Shown here piece by piece: positions 1-12,434 of a stretch of DNA of 64,000 nucleotides. Source of the stretch: Chondrus crispus (Eukaryota > Rhodophyta > Florideophyceae > Gigartinales > Gigartinaceae); contig NW_005179249.1 in NCBI RefSeq assembly GCF_000350225.1, positions 425,028-489,027 on the forward strand. Direction: 5' to 3'. A program made the position numbers and the translations under genes. Position 1 is the first letter of the stretch, and each line of letters opens with the position of its first letter. Below the pieces are notes generated by a model, which was given only the letters and a program-made list of their open reading frames with translations, ran no database searches and had not been told where the DNA came from.

Positions 1-1950
1 CCCTACACCACCGCATCCAGTATCCGGTGAAAGTGCAAGAGCAAGACGGGCCCCATGTTTCCTTCATCCCGGAGCCACTCGAGTGGTGGTACCAAACGCA
101 AGCGCCCCGGCGTGGGCTTTTCTTCCACTTCCCACGACCTTCTAAGTCTTCCTTCCATGCCTCGATAACCCCCTGATTCCCAACATGCCGGTCCTGTTGT
201 CCACCTCGATTCCGATCCTAACGCTCCGTCCTCACGTCGATACCCTGCAGCGTCGGAGCTCCACGATAAGGCCATGCCCCTTAATACTGAGCTTTTTGCT
301 TCCGCTAAATGGTTCTCAGTGGTCGGTGTATGCGCCTTTGATGACATTGCTTACTCGTTCGCCGATGGCGCCGGTATGCTTCCTGGACAAATCCCCCTTC
401 AAGCCATTCGATCTTACGATTGGTTGGCTCGCATCGCCATTCCTCCCTCCATTCTGTGTCACACTCCGCCTCGTGGTCGTGCGGTGTTATCCACCCGCTT
501 CATGACCGCTGTGTGTGACAGGCTTGAGGTGCCCTTGACGCAGGATCTCATCCCTGAGGAATTCGGTTGTGACACGTGGTAATTTCGCACCGAGGGCGAG
601 CCGTTTTACCTCGATAACATGCTGGCCTGGACCTCCGATAACCCTCCTCGTGAAGCTAACCGCCTTTGGTTCAACCAACGGACCGTTTCGGGCGACGCTA
701 TGATGTGGACCAGCGCCATAATTTCGGCTAATTTCCGACTTATCAAGCGGGGTACCATCCCCTTCTTCCAGCACAAAGTGCACTCCGAACGCCGTATTCG
801 GTCTGACACGGGTTATTTTGTGGCATACCAGATGTTGGAGGCGCGCGAAATCTCTATGTCCCATTACGCGAATCGTTATCAACGTATTCCGTCGTGGTGG
901 AGCCAATTTGAGGTCTGCCAAGGCTTTTGGGCTGAGCTCGGCCCTGTGTACACGTATTACGGAAGGTATTTACGTGATCCTCGACACGGCTTTTGGGTAG
1001 TCTTCCCCACCGAGTGGTGTACCAAAGTGGCTGTGACCCTCCTGTGGGAGACCTACTACTGCTGGAGGTTGTGGTACTTGCCTCCCCAGCTCATCAGCCT
1101 TATGCGATGCCTCGATTATTCGATCCCCCTGGGCGGTGCTGATGCAGACACCGAACCGCATTCTCTCCTCCATGAAATAGAGGAGGTCGATTGGGACTCG
1201 ATACGGCGTCAAAATTCCTCTCGTTCTTTCGTCCGGCAACGCCCCTCCTTCTCTCCTGGTCGTGCTCATCGTGGTGCTGGGGACTACGCTTGGTTTAACC
1301 CCTGGACGGGATCGAAATGTTCTTGCGACGAGGCGCGTCTGAGTCGACAGTATGGGAGTCAGACGCCCGTTCCGGTTGAATTGCCCGTCATCCTTGCGGA
1401 TCCGCGCGAGCGCGACCTCTGTCCCCGGGAGCCTTTGTGTTCTCGCCCGGTATTATCGGTCTCACCGCCTTCACTTCCTGTTGTTCCGGCCGTCCCCACT
1501 CCTCCTGTGAATGCTTCGATAAGGGCGACGAGAGCCCCTGAGAATGAGGAAGTCAAATCCCCTTTGCGGTCCCATTCACCTCCAGTGGCCAGGTGTCAAC
1601 CTCTATCAGAGACGAGAGAGGTCCCTTCGTCATCTAGCCGGACTGACAGTCTGTCCGTGCGCGCCGTCCCAGAAAGGAAGGGAAATTCTTCGTCCCTTAC
1701 CCCCTCGGCTTCTTTTTCACTGTCTTCCTCTGTGCACGTCCCAGCTCGTCCCCCTTTTCCTGCGGCTGTTCCAGTTGCCGCCCCCTTGCCACCAATTGCC
1801 GACGCAGTCCAATCGACCAGGGGAGGTTCGACCTCCCCGTCCTCTCCACATGTCATCAAAAAGAACGACGGCGCCGCCAGCGTTTATCGCACATTACTCC
1901 GTGCCCACGGAATAAACGAGGGGGGCTCTTCGAGGAGCGTCCCTTGTTGA
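1..1950 (+). pseudogene. Degenerate Trp-rich ORF of unknown family
   Basis: I do not recognise this gene. The longest open piece is 619-1950 (443 codons). It continues the frame of 274-582 and is separated from it only by a TAA at 580-582. A further plausible piece lies in another frame at 3-178, with the dense aromatic run EPLEWWYQTQAPRRG. The N-terminal half is rich in Trp, Tyr and Phe, for example ETYYCWRLWYLPPQ; the C-terminal 200 residues are a Ser/Pro-rich low-complexity tail. Nonsense and frame changes, together with the adjacent retroelement, suggest a decayed mobile-element ORF, possibly a gag-like or accessory protein. A host pseudogene is an alternative. No catalytic motif is visible. 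Confidence 0.45.
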
Positions 1951-2119
1951 CCTGCGCTTACTGGCGCAACTTGTCGCCTCACTACCAAAGAAAAATATTC
2001 TCGGGTAAATCCTCCCATTGACCCCTTGCCGATGGTAGCGCCCCGCCGATCCATATTCGGATCATTGTCCGCTGAGAGTGTTGACTCATCGTCGGCACTT
2101 CCCTTCGTTCCACCGAAAA

Positions 2120-2430
2120 TAAATTGCATTTCCTTTTCCTATCCACTTCCTCCTCTTGTTACATTTTTCCTCCTCTCTTTTTTTCACGTACGTCATCCTT
2201 CTCCACATTTTCCTTTTTCTCCTCTTTATCCAACGTTTTGACGGGGCCCACACGCCACGATTTCCGCTCTCTCTCCCCGCTTTTTTTCTCTTTGACTCAT
2301 GCGCCCCGTCACTGCTGTCGCTTTCCTTCATCGCCAATTTTCCTCCTCCTTTTCTCATGCGCCCCATCACTGCGTTCGCACCTTCTCTTTTCCCCTTTCC
2401 TCCTCTTTGCGACCTCTTTGAAGACATCAT
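2120..2430 (+). repeat. Pyrimidine-rich tract
   Basis: The plus strand is strongly biased to C and T for about 300 bases. It contains a short repeated phrase, CTCATGCGCCCC followed by RTCACTGC, near 2298 and 2358. The bias opens reading frames on both strands, but these look like artefacts of composition and not genes. Confidence 0.5.
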
Positions 2431-5400
2431 CGGATACCTGCTACCTCTGTTGATTCGTAGTCCATGTAAACACGTAATTTCTGGGACGAACCAGTTCCCT
2501 GACAGGAAGTCTGTCATTCTGCAAATTTCCAAACCAGTGAGCTACCTCGATCGACTTCTGTACCGACCACCCCGAGCCTGCATACACCACAGTGTCGCAT
2601 GTCTCCTCCACGTCGGGGAATTGGCGGCGCCCTCTCCTCAGTCTTTTTTTGCACTTGTAGGTGATCTTCATACTCGAGATCGTTTTTGCGAGGTTCACGA
2701 ATGCGATCACGACTCGAGCCACTTTTTCTTCCCCCCCCCTTTTTTGCTTCGACGGCATCAATAGATTTCCTCGTTGAGGTCCGGCGGCGAGGGGTAAACA
2801 CTCCCTTAGGGAAAAACGTCGTCATCGTTTTGGGGTAGTAAATGATTCTTACAACCGGTGGTGACTCGTCGGGGGTTTTTCGCTAGCAGCGAACTGTCTG
2901 AACTTTTGGTTTCTCTACTTGGGCTCGTTGACGATGTCACTCCTCACAACCCTCCTGACCTTCTGCGCTCCTTACAAGCCGTTAGCTCTTTCCAAATTCT
3001 CCGTCCTTGCGGCGGACTGTGGGTCACACTGCAGAACTAGTCGTCGACGTTTGATGTGGGGTTGGCGTCGTGTCGCGGAGTCGTAATTCATCCAAAAAAA
3101 GAAAAAGATACATGGAACGGGCAAAGGAGAGGATTTTCCAAAGAAAACGAAAAAATAACACGAGTGTGGTCAAAAGGAGGAGAGAGGGACTCTCCCCCGT
3201 CGTTGTAGCTGGTCCCACTGTGACAAAACCAATAGGTGGGGGATGCGAAGCTCTTGACTCTGTTGTTAATAATACGGTCAAAAGTTTCCTCCGTAGATGG
3301 ATGCGGTTGTATGAGACGACTTCTTCGAAGGTGAGCTCAAATTCTTCATTACCAACTTCATCCTCCCCGCACTCCGATTTCTCATCGTGTGGGCTGAGGG
3401 AACATCTCTTCTTTCGATCTCCTCATGTGTGGATCAATCCAGCGGCTGTTCCACTCGGATCGGGTGTCGTTTTCGTGATTGATGAACCCGCGTCGCGAGT
3501 CTCCAGCGACCTCCTTCTACTGTCGCATCACTTACACGCTGCATAGCATTCCTTCGACGCTCCTTCACATTTTTTTCACAGCGATCGCGACGTACATCTC
3601 TCAGGCTCTCCTGTAGCTTCGTATTGACAGTATTCGACAATCATCGTTTCGACCAGGTACTCGGTCTCCTTCCTCGCTACTGGCGCACGCAGATGACGAG
3701 CGGGGGGGAACAACGTCGAAAGCGACGTCACCGTACTGGGGAACCAGGAACTCCCGCTGAGGGGGTTCCATCCAAACATTTCACTTGTAGACGGATGCTG
3801 CTCCGGATGGTTTGTGGTATCCACGGTGGTACATACAAAAAAACAGCGCCGAGGGATTGACAAAAGCTAATTAGGGAGGATCTCCCCTCGAGTTGACCTT
3901 CAAAAGTGTTGGTCCAGTCTCCGGGGTGTGACCCGTGTGTCGCACGTCCGTTCATAACACGGTAGGAAAATTTTCTCGTCAGGCCGTCGTGGGGCCCGAG
4001 TATTCGTGGATCTCGTTAGAGCTTCATACGTCGCCATTCCCCTTTTTTGTCTCTTCTCGATTACCATCCTCCTTTGTCTTTGCTAATCCTTGGGGACTTG
4101 CAGAGCGGCGTCCGCTGTACGGGGTCATGCTCATGTCTTCACCTAACAAATAAATAAAAGGAGGCAGAACAAAATAGAAAACGAAGGGAGTGAAGCACCC
4201 TTCGAAACAAACGACGGTCCGTCATGAGTCAGGGGGCGAGTCGCTTGCGCGCAGGGTATGTGGGAAAGGAGTGAGGTCGATCGGTGTTGACCGGGCGACG
4301 GCTGCAACCTCGGTCAGTAGCCATCTTCGTAACTCCGGATCTGTCGTTGACAGTAATTCTTCTCCGTTCGACGAGCGTTAATCCGTCGGTTTGCGGGGTG
4401 TAGTTAGCGTCCTGTCCGGGGGACCGGACTTGAGTGCGGATAGACTTCGGTGTTTGTATCATCGGCTGTGGCCGGCGACAACAATTCTGCGGCAACTCCG
4501 TCGGTTTCTTGATCTGAATTAAAATTTGGCATCATCCCCTGTATCTGACTTCTGCTCGCGCGCCACTTGTCCTTTGTCTACTCGTGAAAAAACCTTAAAA
4601 ACACTTTCCTTTCAAATTATGACAAGCGGGTGTGGATCCCTGATCTAAACGACCCTTTGCGTGCGCACTCATGGGACGCGTGATCATACGTAATTTGCGC
4701 ATTGTCTCCACCTGAGGCTGCAGTGACTTCGTCACTCTCTGATGTAGCGCATCTCGCCGCTCTATCTCCATGAGCGTTAAGCCACCCGTACTTGCCCGTC
4801 TCACCTCATCTTTCCTTCTCGCCATTGCCGATGCGCTTTACTTCCGCTATGCTCATTTCTCGCTAGCTTCGTGCTGTGGTTCACAGCGTCCGTCTCGACT
4901 CCACAACATCCCGCATGCGTAATTCTGCCTGGGCGTGTCTGTGTGAGGACCGTCCTTACTCCTCTCCACGGCGCGATCCGTAACATCTTTTCCAGCTTGA
5001 TGACTTCTCGACGGGGGCATCCCCTTTCGCTACTACGCGAATACCTTGGAGCCTCATAACCCCGACAGAGCCGATATCCGGTTGCTGATTCTCGATGCGA
5101 TCACCCTACAGGCGAGCAACTGTTTTCATCCTATCTCCACTATTTCAGTCGCGGCTCCCTCACTTCTCGCATCCTACACGTCGTCTTGATCTGCCTCGTC
5201 CGCGTGCAGTCGCCCATCGACTGCGTCCTCTCCTAACCTTCTACCTTATTTCGAAGGTAGCACACCCGTCAACCTGACGCATCCCCTTCTTCTCCAATCT
5301 TCTCGTCACACCCGTTCCCTTGTAGAGCAGACTTCTTCCTCGACTCGAGATACAGCTTGTAGCCTTAATCACGATCGGCGGTTCGCATTCCCTTGTCGCC

Positions 5401-5618
5401 CTTGGGCGCCTGTCGTGTTCTTGCTAAAACTACGCACGCTCGCTTCGGGATCGCCGACCTAGGTGCGTCTGGGGAAGGGAAAACAAACATGAAAAACAAA
5501 ACAACCAAAACCAAAAAAAACAAAAACAAAACAGAACAGTTAAGAAGGTAAAAGCATAGGAAACTGGTTGCGGCTCGCGTCTTCTTTTCGCTTTCCATCG
5601 TCACATTCCGTATGGAGC
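2431..5618. other. Non-coding stretch, no gene recognised
   Basis: Only short ORFs with no family resemblance are present. The longest, 158 codons at 3070-3546 plus, begins with a basic Lys/Arg-rich run and has no recognisable domain. A CAAAA-type low-complexity patch lies near 5480-5530. The region follows the 3' end of the gypsy element (read on the minus strand), yet I find no second LTR copy here: no TTGCACTACA-like end was seen. The 3' end of that element therefore appears deleted or highly diverged. Confidence 0.5.
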
Positions 5619-7118
5619 TCATCCTGGTCTCGCGCGTGCGACTTGCGGTGGGAGGGGCAGTTTCTTCCTCCGGAAATAGGTCACCACTGCGCTGCGCGGT
5701 AGCTGAGAAATTGGCTCCCACGTTGCGTCCTCAATCGCGTAGCCATACCATTCCACCTTGAGAATTAATTTTCCATCTTGATAAACGTGGTCGACTATTT
5801 TGTCGATCACGTACTCCTGACCCCCGGTTCCTTCTTTCTGCGTGTTTAACTGTCCGTCTGCCTTCCGAAGAGCCAGCGGCTCATCCTCACCCTGCTCTTC
5901 CGAGCCTCCCATCGCTTGTAGATCGGGCGGGATGCCCGTAGCTTCTTGATTTATCAAAGGTCCGTCATCCATCCTATCCTTCGCTTGCGCGGCGGGTTCT
6001 TCTTGTTCCCCCTCTCGGTTGAGGAATTGTAGCGCTTGTCGTAGCCCGACTATTGGCGTGTATTCCATGGGACAAGGGGCTAATTCGACTCGATCTCGGG
6101 ACACGCGCTCTTCATGGTCGCCGATGGCAATGACGACCGTATTCTCAGTTGACTCCTTCACTTGATATGGGCCCGTAGCCACTTGTGACAACTTATGTTT
6201 CGGCTCGGTAGCCGTGCCTTGCTCTTTCCGAAGGAATACGTATGATCCTGGAGGGATGTCATACTTCGACTTGCGGAGCCTTGCGTCGAAATTTCGCTTG
6301 TAGCGCGCTTGTTCTTTCCGCAAGCTCTTACCAGCGCTTTTCGTCAGGCTTTCCAACCACGACTGCCATTTCAGGTAGTACGCTCGATTCGAGCTAAATC
6401 CTTCCAAACTTGGCTGTGCTTGTACCGCAATGCTTCTCGGCGCCCGAGCTAACACCAGCTCCAAGGGCGCAATGTTCGTAGTTCAATGAACTTGCGTGTT
6501 GTATGCCAACGTTACAGAGTCGCTAAATAGGTCCGAGTCCTTGAGATGCTCTCCAACGTATTTTCTCAACGCGGAAGTCAGCGTGCGGTTAAACCTCTCA
6601 ACTTGGCCGTTGGCTTGCGGGTGGTACGTAGTCGTGAACACATTGCGTATGCCGAGAATTCGACAGACATTCTGAAAGAACCGGGCCGTGAACTGTGTTC
6701 CATTGTCGGACAGCAGCTTGACCGGCGGTCCGTACACGAATACCCAATGGTGAACGAAGGCTTGTGCCATGTGCGCAGCTGGTATCTTCTCCAACGGTAC
6801 GGTTCGTACCAGTTTCGAGTATCGATCGCTGATCAAGAGAATATACCGATTTCCTCGTTTAGTTGTAATTAGCTCGCCGAGGATGTCGATGGCGACAAAC
6901 TCCAGCGGAGCTTTGGGCGTGAAAAGCTTCATTTCCTTCGTGTTTCTTCTTAACTTCACCCTTTCTCGCGCAACTGCGGCGCAATTCTTCGCGACTGCAA
7001 AGCAGTCTACGGCCATTGTAGGCCAATAAAAATATATTCTCAAAGTCTTGTAAAGTTTCCTGCCTCCCGGGTGGCCTGCCAATTTTGCGTAATGGCTTAA
7101 CCCTAGGACGCGGTCCCG
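5619..7118 (-). pseudogene. Gypsy pol, part 2: integrase and chromodomain
   Basis: The open frame from about 7118 carries the HHCC-region remnant around LAGHPG and YFYWPTM. It then has the integrase core with VAIDILGE (first catalytic Asp), LLSDNGTQF (second Asp) and NGQVERFNRTL (Glu). An in-frame TGA at 6483-6485 interrupts the C-terminal part. The frame resumes and ends in a chromodomain (EYVIDKIVDHVYQDGK ... VEWYGY ... ATWEP), stop at 5619-5621. Chromodomains of this family tether integration to marked chromatin; that function is known for the family and inferred here. The frame differs from upstream pol because of the 25-bp duplication. Confidence 0.9.
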
Positions 7119-7143
7119 GGCTTAACCCTAGGACGCGGTCCCG
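7094..7143. repeat. Perfect 25-bp tandem duplication inside pol
   Basis: The 25-base unit beginning GGCTTAACCCTAGGACGC occurs twice head to tail, at 7094-7118 and 7119-7143. Twenty-five is not a multiple of three, so one unit accounts exactly for the change of frame between the RNase H side and the integrase side of pol. Confidence 0.95.
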
Positions 7144-10100
7144 TAACGATTGTGGTATCACCACTTGTACAAACTCCGCGGCGGTACGGCATAGAGTTCC
7201 TTCGAGTTCCTCGGTCTCCATGCTGAATGTTCTCACCTTTCCAGCGTCCATTTCTTCCTTGATGCCGTTGCAGAAGGGGTCGACGGCTTGCTCGCGAATG
7301 AGCTCCTCCGGAGTGACAGCTTGGAATTGATCGAGGCGCTCAGGGGCGTTCCCCCCTTCAAGAGCGAGGATATCGTCTAACCCGTCAAAACTGTCCTCGT
7401 CCTCCACTGTTCCCTCGGCTGGTTCGGCCATAAAGCATGGAATTTCGTCGTCGATTTCGTCGACGGTTTCTCTTGTGGTCCGTAATCTTGACAGGGCATC
7501 GGCTTGGCTGTTCGTCTTGCCCTTCTTGTACTTGATTTCGAAGTCAAATTCTGAGAGGCGGAGCCTCCATCGGATTAATCTCCCGCTGGGGTCGGTTACC
7601 TTCATCAACCACCTCAATGAGGCATGGTCGGTATGCCCGATGAAGTGCTCGCCATATAGATATGGTCTTAAAGTCTGTACGGCCCAAATGACCGCTAGAC
7701 ATTCTTTTTCTGAAACAGAGTAGTTTCTCTCGGCTGCGGATAACGTTCTCGAAAAGAACCCGATGGGTTTACGTTGCGCATCCGGGTGTGTCTGAAATAA
7801 TGCAGCGCCAATTTGATAGTCGCTTGCATCGGTGTCTACCGAGTATGGTAGGTTCTTCTTCGGCAGCGCCAACACCGGTGACGCCAAGATAGCGTCCTTG
7901 AGCTTATGAAAAGCTTTTTCGCACGGTTCGTCGAATCCTTCCAACTGGACTGGTTGTCCCTTCTTCAACAGTTGATTGAGCGGATGTGCGATTTTCGCAT
8001 AATGCGGAACGAATCTGCAGTAGACATTACAGTGTCCCAAAAAGCTCCTGAGCTGGGTCTGCGTTTGAGGGTACCTCACTTGTTCCAATGCGACGGTTCG
8101 CGCAGCGTCCACTTCTAATGTACGTGGCCGAACGACATGGCCCAGGTACTTGATCTTTTCGACGAAAAATTCACACTTGCGAAGCTTGAGCTTCACACCT
8201 GCCTTCTCTAATACAGAGAGTATTTCATCCACGTACACGATGTGCTCCTCCCACGGCTTGCTAGAAATTATTATGTCGTCCAGATACACCAAACAGCACT
8301 TCCAACGGAACGGAGAGAGCAGAATATCCATTGCTCTCTGAAACGTCGCTGGCGCGTTAGTTAGCCCGAAGGGCATTCTTTAGAAGCGATACAGTCCTGA
8401 GTGACACGAAAATGCGGTCTTGTCGCGGTCGCCCTCAGGGATAGGCATCTTCCAATATCCCGAAATCGAATCCAACGCGGAGAAAACCTTGGTGTCACCA
8501 AGCGAGTCCAGGCACTCATCCATGCGCGGTAAAGGATACGTGTCCTTTACCGTCACCGCGTTTAACCGACGGTAATCTACGCAAAAGGGCATCGATCTGT
8601 CCGGCTTCGGCACTAATAAAACGGGCGACGCCCATTCTGACTGCGCTGGTTCGATGACTCCTGCTTCTAACATCTTCTGTACTTCTGCGTCCTTGACCTC
8701 CCGAGCCTTTGGACCGGCTCAGTAGGGAGCTTGTGCGATTGGCCTTGTATCCGGGGCCAGTTCAATCCGATGGACCGTGGTGTTGATCTCACCGAGGGTC
8801 CCATCCCACATGCGGGAATACTTTTTCAACATTCGTCGGAATCTTTCGCGCAGCCAGTCCGGCACGTGGCTCAGGTCGAGTTCCTCCACGTCCGGCGGAG
8901 GAGACTCAATCCGCCGCTCCGGCTTTGTAGTTGCCGTCGCAGAGAGCCTTTCCTCCCGTTCTCCTTGCTGGTCCTCGCAATCTTGATCCGACGGTTCGCA
9001 TCTTGCCTCGCCCGTAGGCGTCTTGGTAAAATTAGGAAATTTTTTCTTCTTCCTTTCTTGAATTCCGAGAACTTCACCAATGGTGGTTTTGCTCTCGAGC
9101 GCGGCTCTCGGGTGCGGTAATAATTCTGCCACCACTTGGCCTTTTTGCACCCTGACAGGGTACGTCCTAAAATTCGCAACGAGTAAACGAAATGGCCGGT
9201 CAGGCTCGACCTGAACAACACTATTTGTACACGTCAGCCCGTGCCTTTCGTACAACGACGAGTACAGCTGAACCACAACTAAGCCCGCCCTCTTCGAGGT
9301 GCATTCCACGACGCGCTGCGTCCCTGGCTCAATAGTTGTGGCTCTTGCCACTTTTACCTTAGGGGAAATTCTCTCCACCTTTCCATCATTCTCGTCTTCT
9401 CCCGGGACGAGATTCTTCTTCCCTTTTCTCGTCGAGAACCGCCTAACTATCGGAACCTCCGAGAAATCATCCAACTCAACCGTTTTCTTCCTTGGATAAA
9501 TTGCTCCCACAAACCGGTCACAGTAGTCCGCGCCTAGAATTAGCGGGACTGCTAGTTTTTCGCATACAATAAACTCGGCTGCGGCCACAAATTTTCCAAG
9601 CCTCACAGGCATTTTAATCGTGCCGAGAGTCTGGAGTGGCCTGTTGTTCGCGTCACCAATGTCTTGGGTCGGTCCGTAGGACACTAGAGATTCCATTCCA
9701 GCCGGTAGTTTCGATTTTCGCACAAGGTTTGGTCCCGCGTCGGTGTCTAAAACAGACAACACCGGGCTCATCAATCCAATTGTGGTTCCGATGTCCGCGT
9801 AAACTTTGTAGTTTTTTCGCGCAAGAACCAAAATCTTCTCGGGACATTCCCTTCGCTTAACCCTGTACCAGGGTCTTCGAACTTCTTCCAGCAGATGATC
9901 TCGGGCTCGGCTCAAAATTTTCTTGACTTGAGCTGGCCCTTTGGGCTTATCCACCAATTCAACAACCTCCTCCTCGAGGCCTGATTTTTTCTTTAGAGAC
10001 GGGTAACGGGGCTGAGCCCCGGGCACAGTACGTCGACTCTGTGCCTCTCGCGACTCATGCGAGATTCCCCTCTCTAGTTTTCCTGCCGCTGCGGGATCCT

Positions 10101-10203
10101 TCTCACTTCCGACGGCGCGGGCCCCGCGGTGGGCCCTCTGAAGGGTTGGGTCGACCTCGTCGTTGAAGCACTCGACGCGCTCGCCGTCTGCGAATCGAAC
10201 CAA
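7119..10203 (-). pseudogene. Gypsy pol, part 1: protease, reverse transcriptase, RNase H
   Basis: One frame runs from 10203 down to the 25-bp duplication. Protease: LSVLDTDAGPNLV and LILGADYCDRF, the usual DTGA triad being altered to DTDA. Reverse transcriptase: WASPVLLVPKPD, RMPFGLTNAPATFQ and the catalytic YLDD in VYLDDIIIS. RNase H: DTDASDYQIGAALFQ and TDHASLRWL. A TGA at 8719-8721 falls at the start of RT and a TAA at 8380-8382 falls just before RMPFGL, where relatives have a sense codon. It overlaps the end of gag (10074-10203) in another frame, as in elements that use frameshifting to make Gag-Pol. Non-functional as it stands. Confidence 0.92.
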
Positions 10204-12149
10204 TTCTTGACCTTCAGGTAACTCGTCGATGGTATCCCCAACCTCTCCATCGGAGACAACGCCTCATAATTTTCCAAAACTCGGTGCATTTCCCGGAGGG
10301 AAAGCATGCACGTGGGCGCGGCGTGCCCCTTTTCATAGCAGTGATAGCACACCAGTCCGTGTGTCTTGACGGGATATTGCGGCCTAGGTCCTCCACGGGC
10401 CGGCGGCCTTCCTTGACGTTGCGGCCTTCCCATCCATCCTGGCCTTCGAAACGTTGTACCCTTGTCTTCCATCGGAATGCGCAGCGCCGGCGTGTGGCCG
10501 CGCCCCCGAAACATCATCAGGGGATCCGTGGGCTCTGAAAACGACTCCGTCGTGTATGTGGGCGTCGGTAAAGTTGACGACCCGCTTGCCCCGTCGTCCT
10601 CGTGTCCGTAGCCGTCCGATTGCTCAATAAAATTGCCTTCGGCTACCAAGGCTCCTTCATACTGATTTTCGCTACTTCCGTGCGCACCGCGCTCCTCTGA
10701 CGCGAAAATTGACTCTGCTAAATGGACGGCGGCGTGACTTTTGCGACCGGGATAACAAGCTCTCGGCTTCTTACCTGCCCTAATCGTCGACGGCGTCTGG
10801 ATTGTGACTTTCTTGGTCTTCTTGTCCTTAACGCGGCTCGCCGAGCCATGCGCCTTCGTGTAATTAACTACTCTCAGAACCGAAACGTCCCGATTGTCTT
10901 GCCGGTATTGAGATACCATCGGCTTGATACTCAAATCGAGTCCTTCAATAAACATCGTCATCTGTTCTTTCATCGAATATACGTTTCCACATCGATTGCT
11001 TGTGTCTGTCAGACGGATATAAAATTCCATCTCGTCTTCAGACGGTCTTTGCTGAACTTCTCGCAATGTGAGCACGGCTTGACGGATCGCCTCGTCGGTT
11101 GCGAAACTCCTCAACAACCACTGTACGGCCTCCGGCCAAACCGGTACCTTTCCGTGGTGGGACCCGGCCGTCTGAGACACCGAAGTGTACTGCCTCAAGG
11201 TCATGCCACTTAGAAATTCGGACAACAAGCGGATCGCTTGCCCCTCGTTCATTTCTTGAGTATCAAACTCTTGAACTAATTTTGCCAAAAAATCCAGCAC
11301 AAGGACCCCGTCCTCACATGTGAACGTGTTGTCCTTCTTCACCTTAGGCGGAATATCTCTCCTGATTTTTCGCACGGCGGTCCGCCGGGAACTTGACAAA
11401 TATGTCTGCGGGTTCCGCAAGCGGTACGTTTGGTACGAAAGTTATTTCTTGAAGAGATAGTTGGTCGCATTCAGCTCCTCCAACTCCTCCCATCGCGGCA
11501 CGCGCCGCGTTGCGACATCTTCGGGCTCCGCGTCCTTGTCTCTCCGCGAGGCGGACGAAGTGATCCCGCCCCGTCTGGAGATAATTTTCTTGCCCTGCGA
11601 AATTCCTTTTCCTTCCTCTGAACAATGTTCGGAATCGCTGGCATGGTTCTACGAACCGTCGTTACCATCTTCGGAGAGGCCATTCGACTCGGCCGTTGAG
11701 TCCTGGCCCTCCGGCTCGTCACTACAGTGACTCTTGTTCCGGCGTCCCAGATTCTTCTTCGAAGTCTTCGACTTGGAACTCCGCTGTACAGCGGCCTTGT
11801 CCTTCTTCGATGGACGGTTGTTTTCTCGACCCGTGGGGAGCGGCTCTTGCCCGGCGACCTGTTCAAAGTCCTTGAGACGATGAGCGGCGCGGTCGAACCT
11901 GTCGTCGATACTGCTTCTAAATTTACCTAAGGACTCCAAAGCTTGATTCGCGTCGCGCCTTGCGTCCTTGACTGAAATTTTTAACGAAGCTAGCACCTCC
12001 GGCTCCAGACCGTCGGTCGCCTCACCTCGCTCCTTCTCGACGAGATCCACTCCAGCCGATAGCTCTCCTAAAACAGTGTGGAACTCGGATGCTTGCAACT
12101 CCAGTTGCTTCCAGACGAGGGCTAATTCAGCCTCGAGATTTTTCTTCAT
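10074..12149 (-). pseudogene. Gypsy gag with CCHC zinc knuckle, frameshifted
   Basis: The ATG at 12149 opens a 166-codon piece with a coiled-coil-like, Lys/Glu-rich sequence, ending at 11649. The middle part is in another frame (11625-11344), and the rest returns to the first frame from about 11420 to 10074. Overlap of matching sense around 11350-11420 shows a frameshift and not separate genes. The C-terminal part has a retroviral-type CX2CX4HX4C knuckle, CYHCYEKGHAAPTC. A capsid-like region (EFLSGMTLRQY, REVQQRPSEDEMEFYIRL) precedes it. Its role would be RNA packaging. Confidence 0.85.
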
Positions 12150-12412
12150 CTCTTGGCGGATTTACTCGCCCATCTTCTCGAACCTGTAGGATAGGGTATC
12201 CTTGTCGGCTTCAATCCCCGTCGGGGTTTCTTGACCTTCAGGATCCGTGGCCGTATTGGCCTGGCTTCGGGTGCGAGGACCCCGCGCGATCCTCGACGCC
12301 CTTGCCGATCCGCTCCTACTCGCCCCGGGACCGACGTTCCCGGGTGCGCTTGTCGAGATCGCTCGTACGAGCGAACCTACAAAAAGAAGTTACAAACAAA
12401 AATAAAAAAGAG

Positions 12413-12430
12413 ACTCCGTCACCCAGACCA
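12413..12430 (-). promoter_or_regulatory. Candidate primer-binding site of the gypsy element
   Basis: On the minus strand the LTR end (GGAGTTGCACTACA, down to 12435) is followed after AAGG by TGGTCTGGGTGACGG. A TGG within a few bases of the LTR is the hallmark of a tRNA-primed PBS. I cannot name the tRNA. Confidence 0.5.
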
Positions 12431-12434
12431 CCTT

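Noticed and set aside
2086-2764. Basic or Phe/Ser-rich ORFs on both strands
   Set aside because: A consequence of the pyrimidine tract; no conserved sequence.
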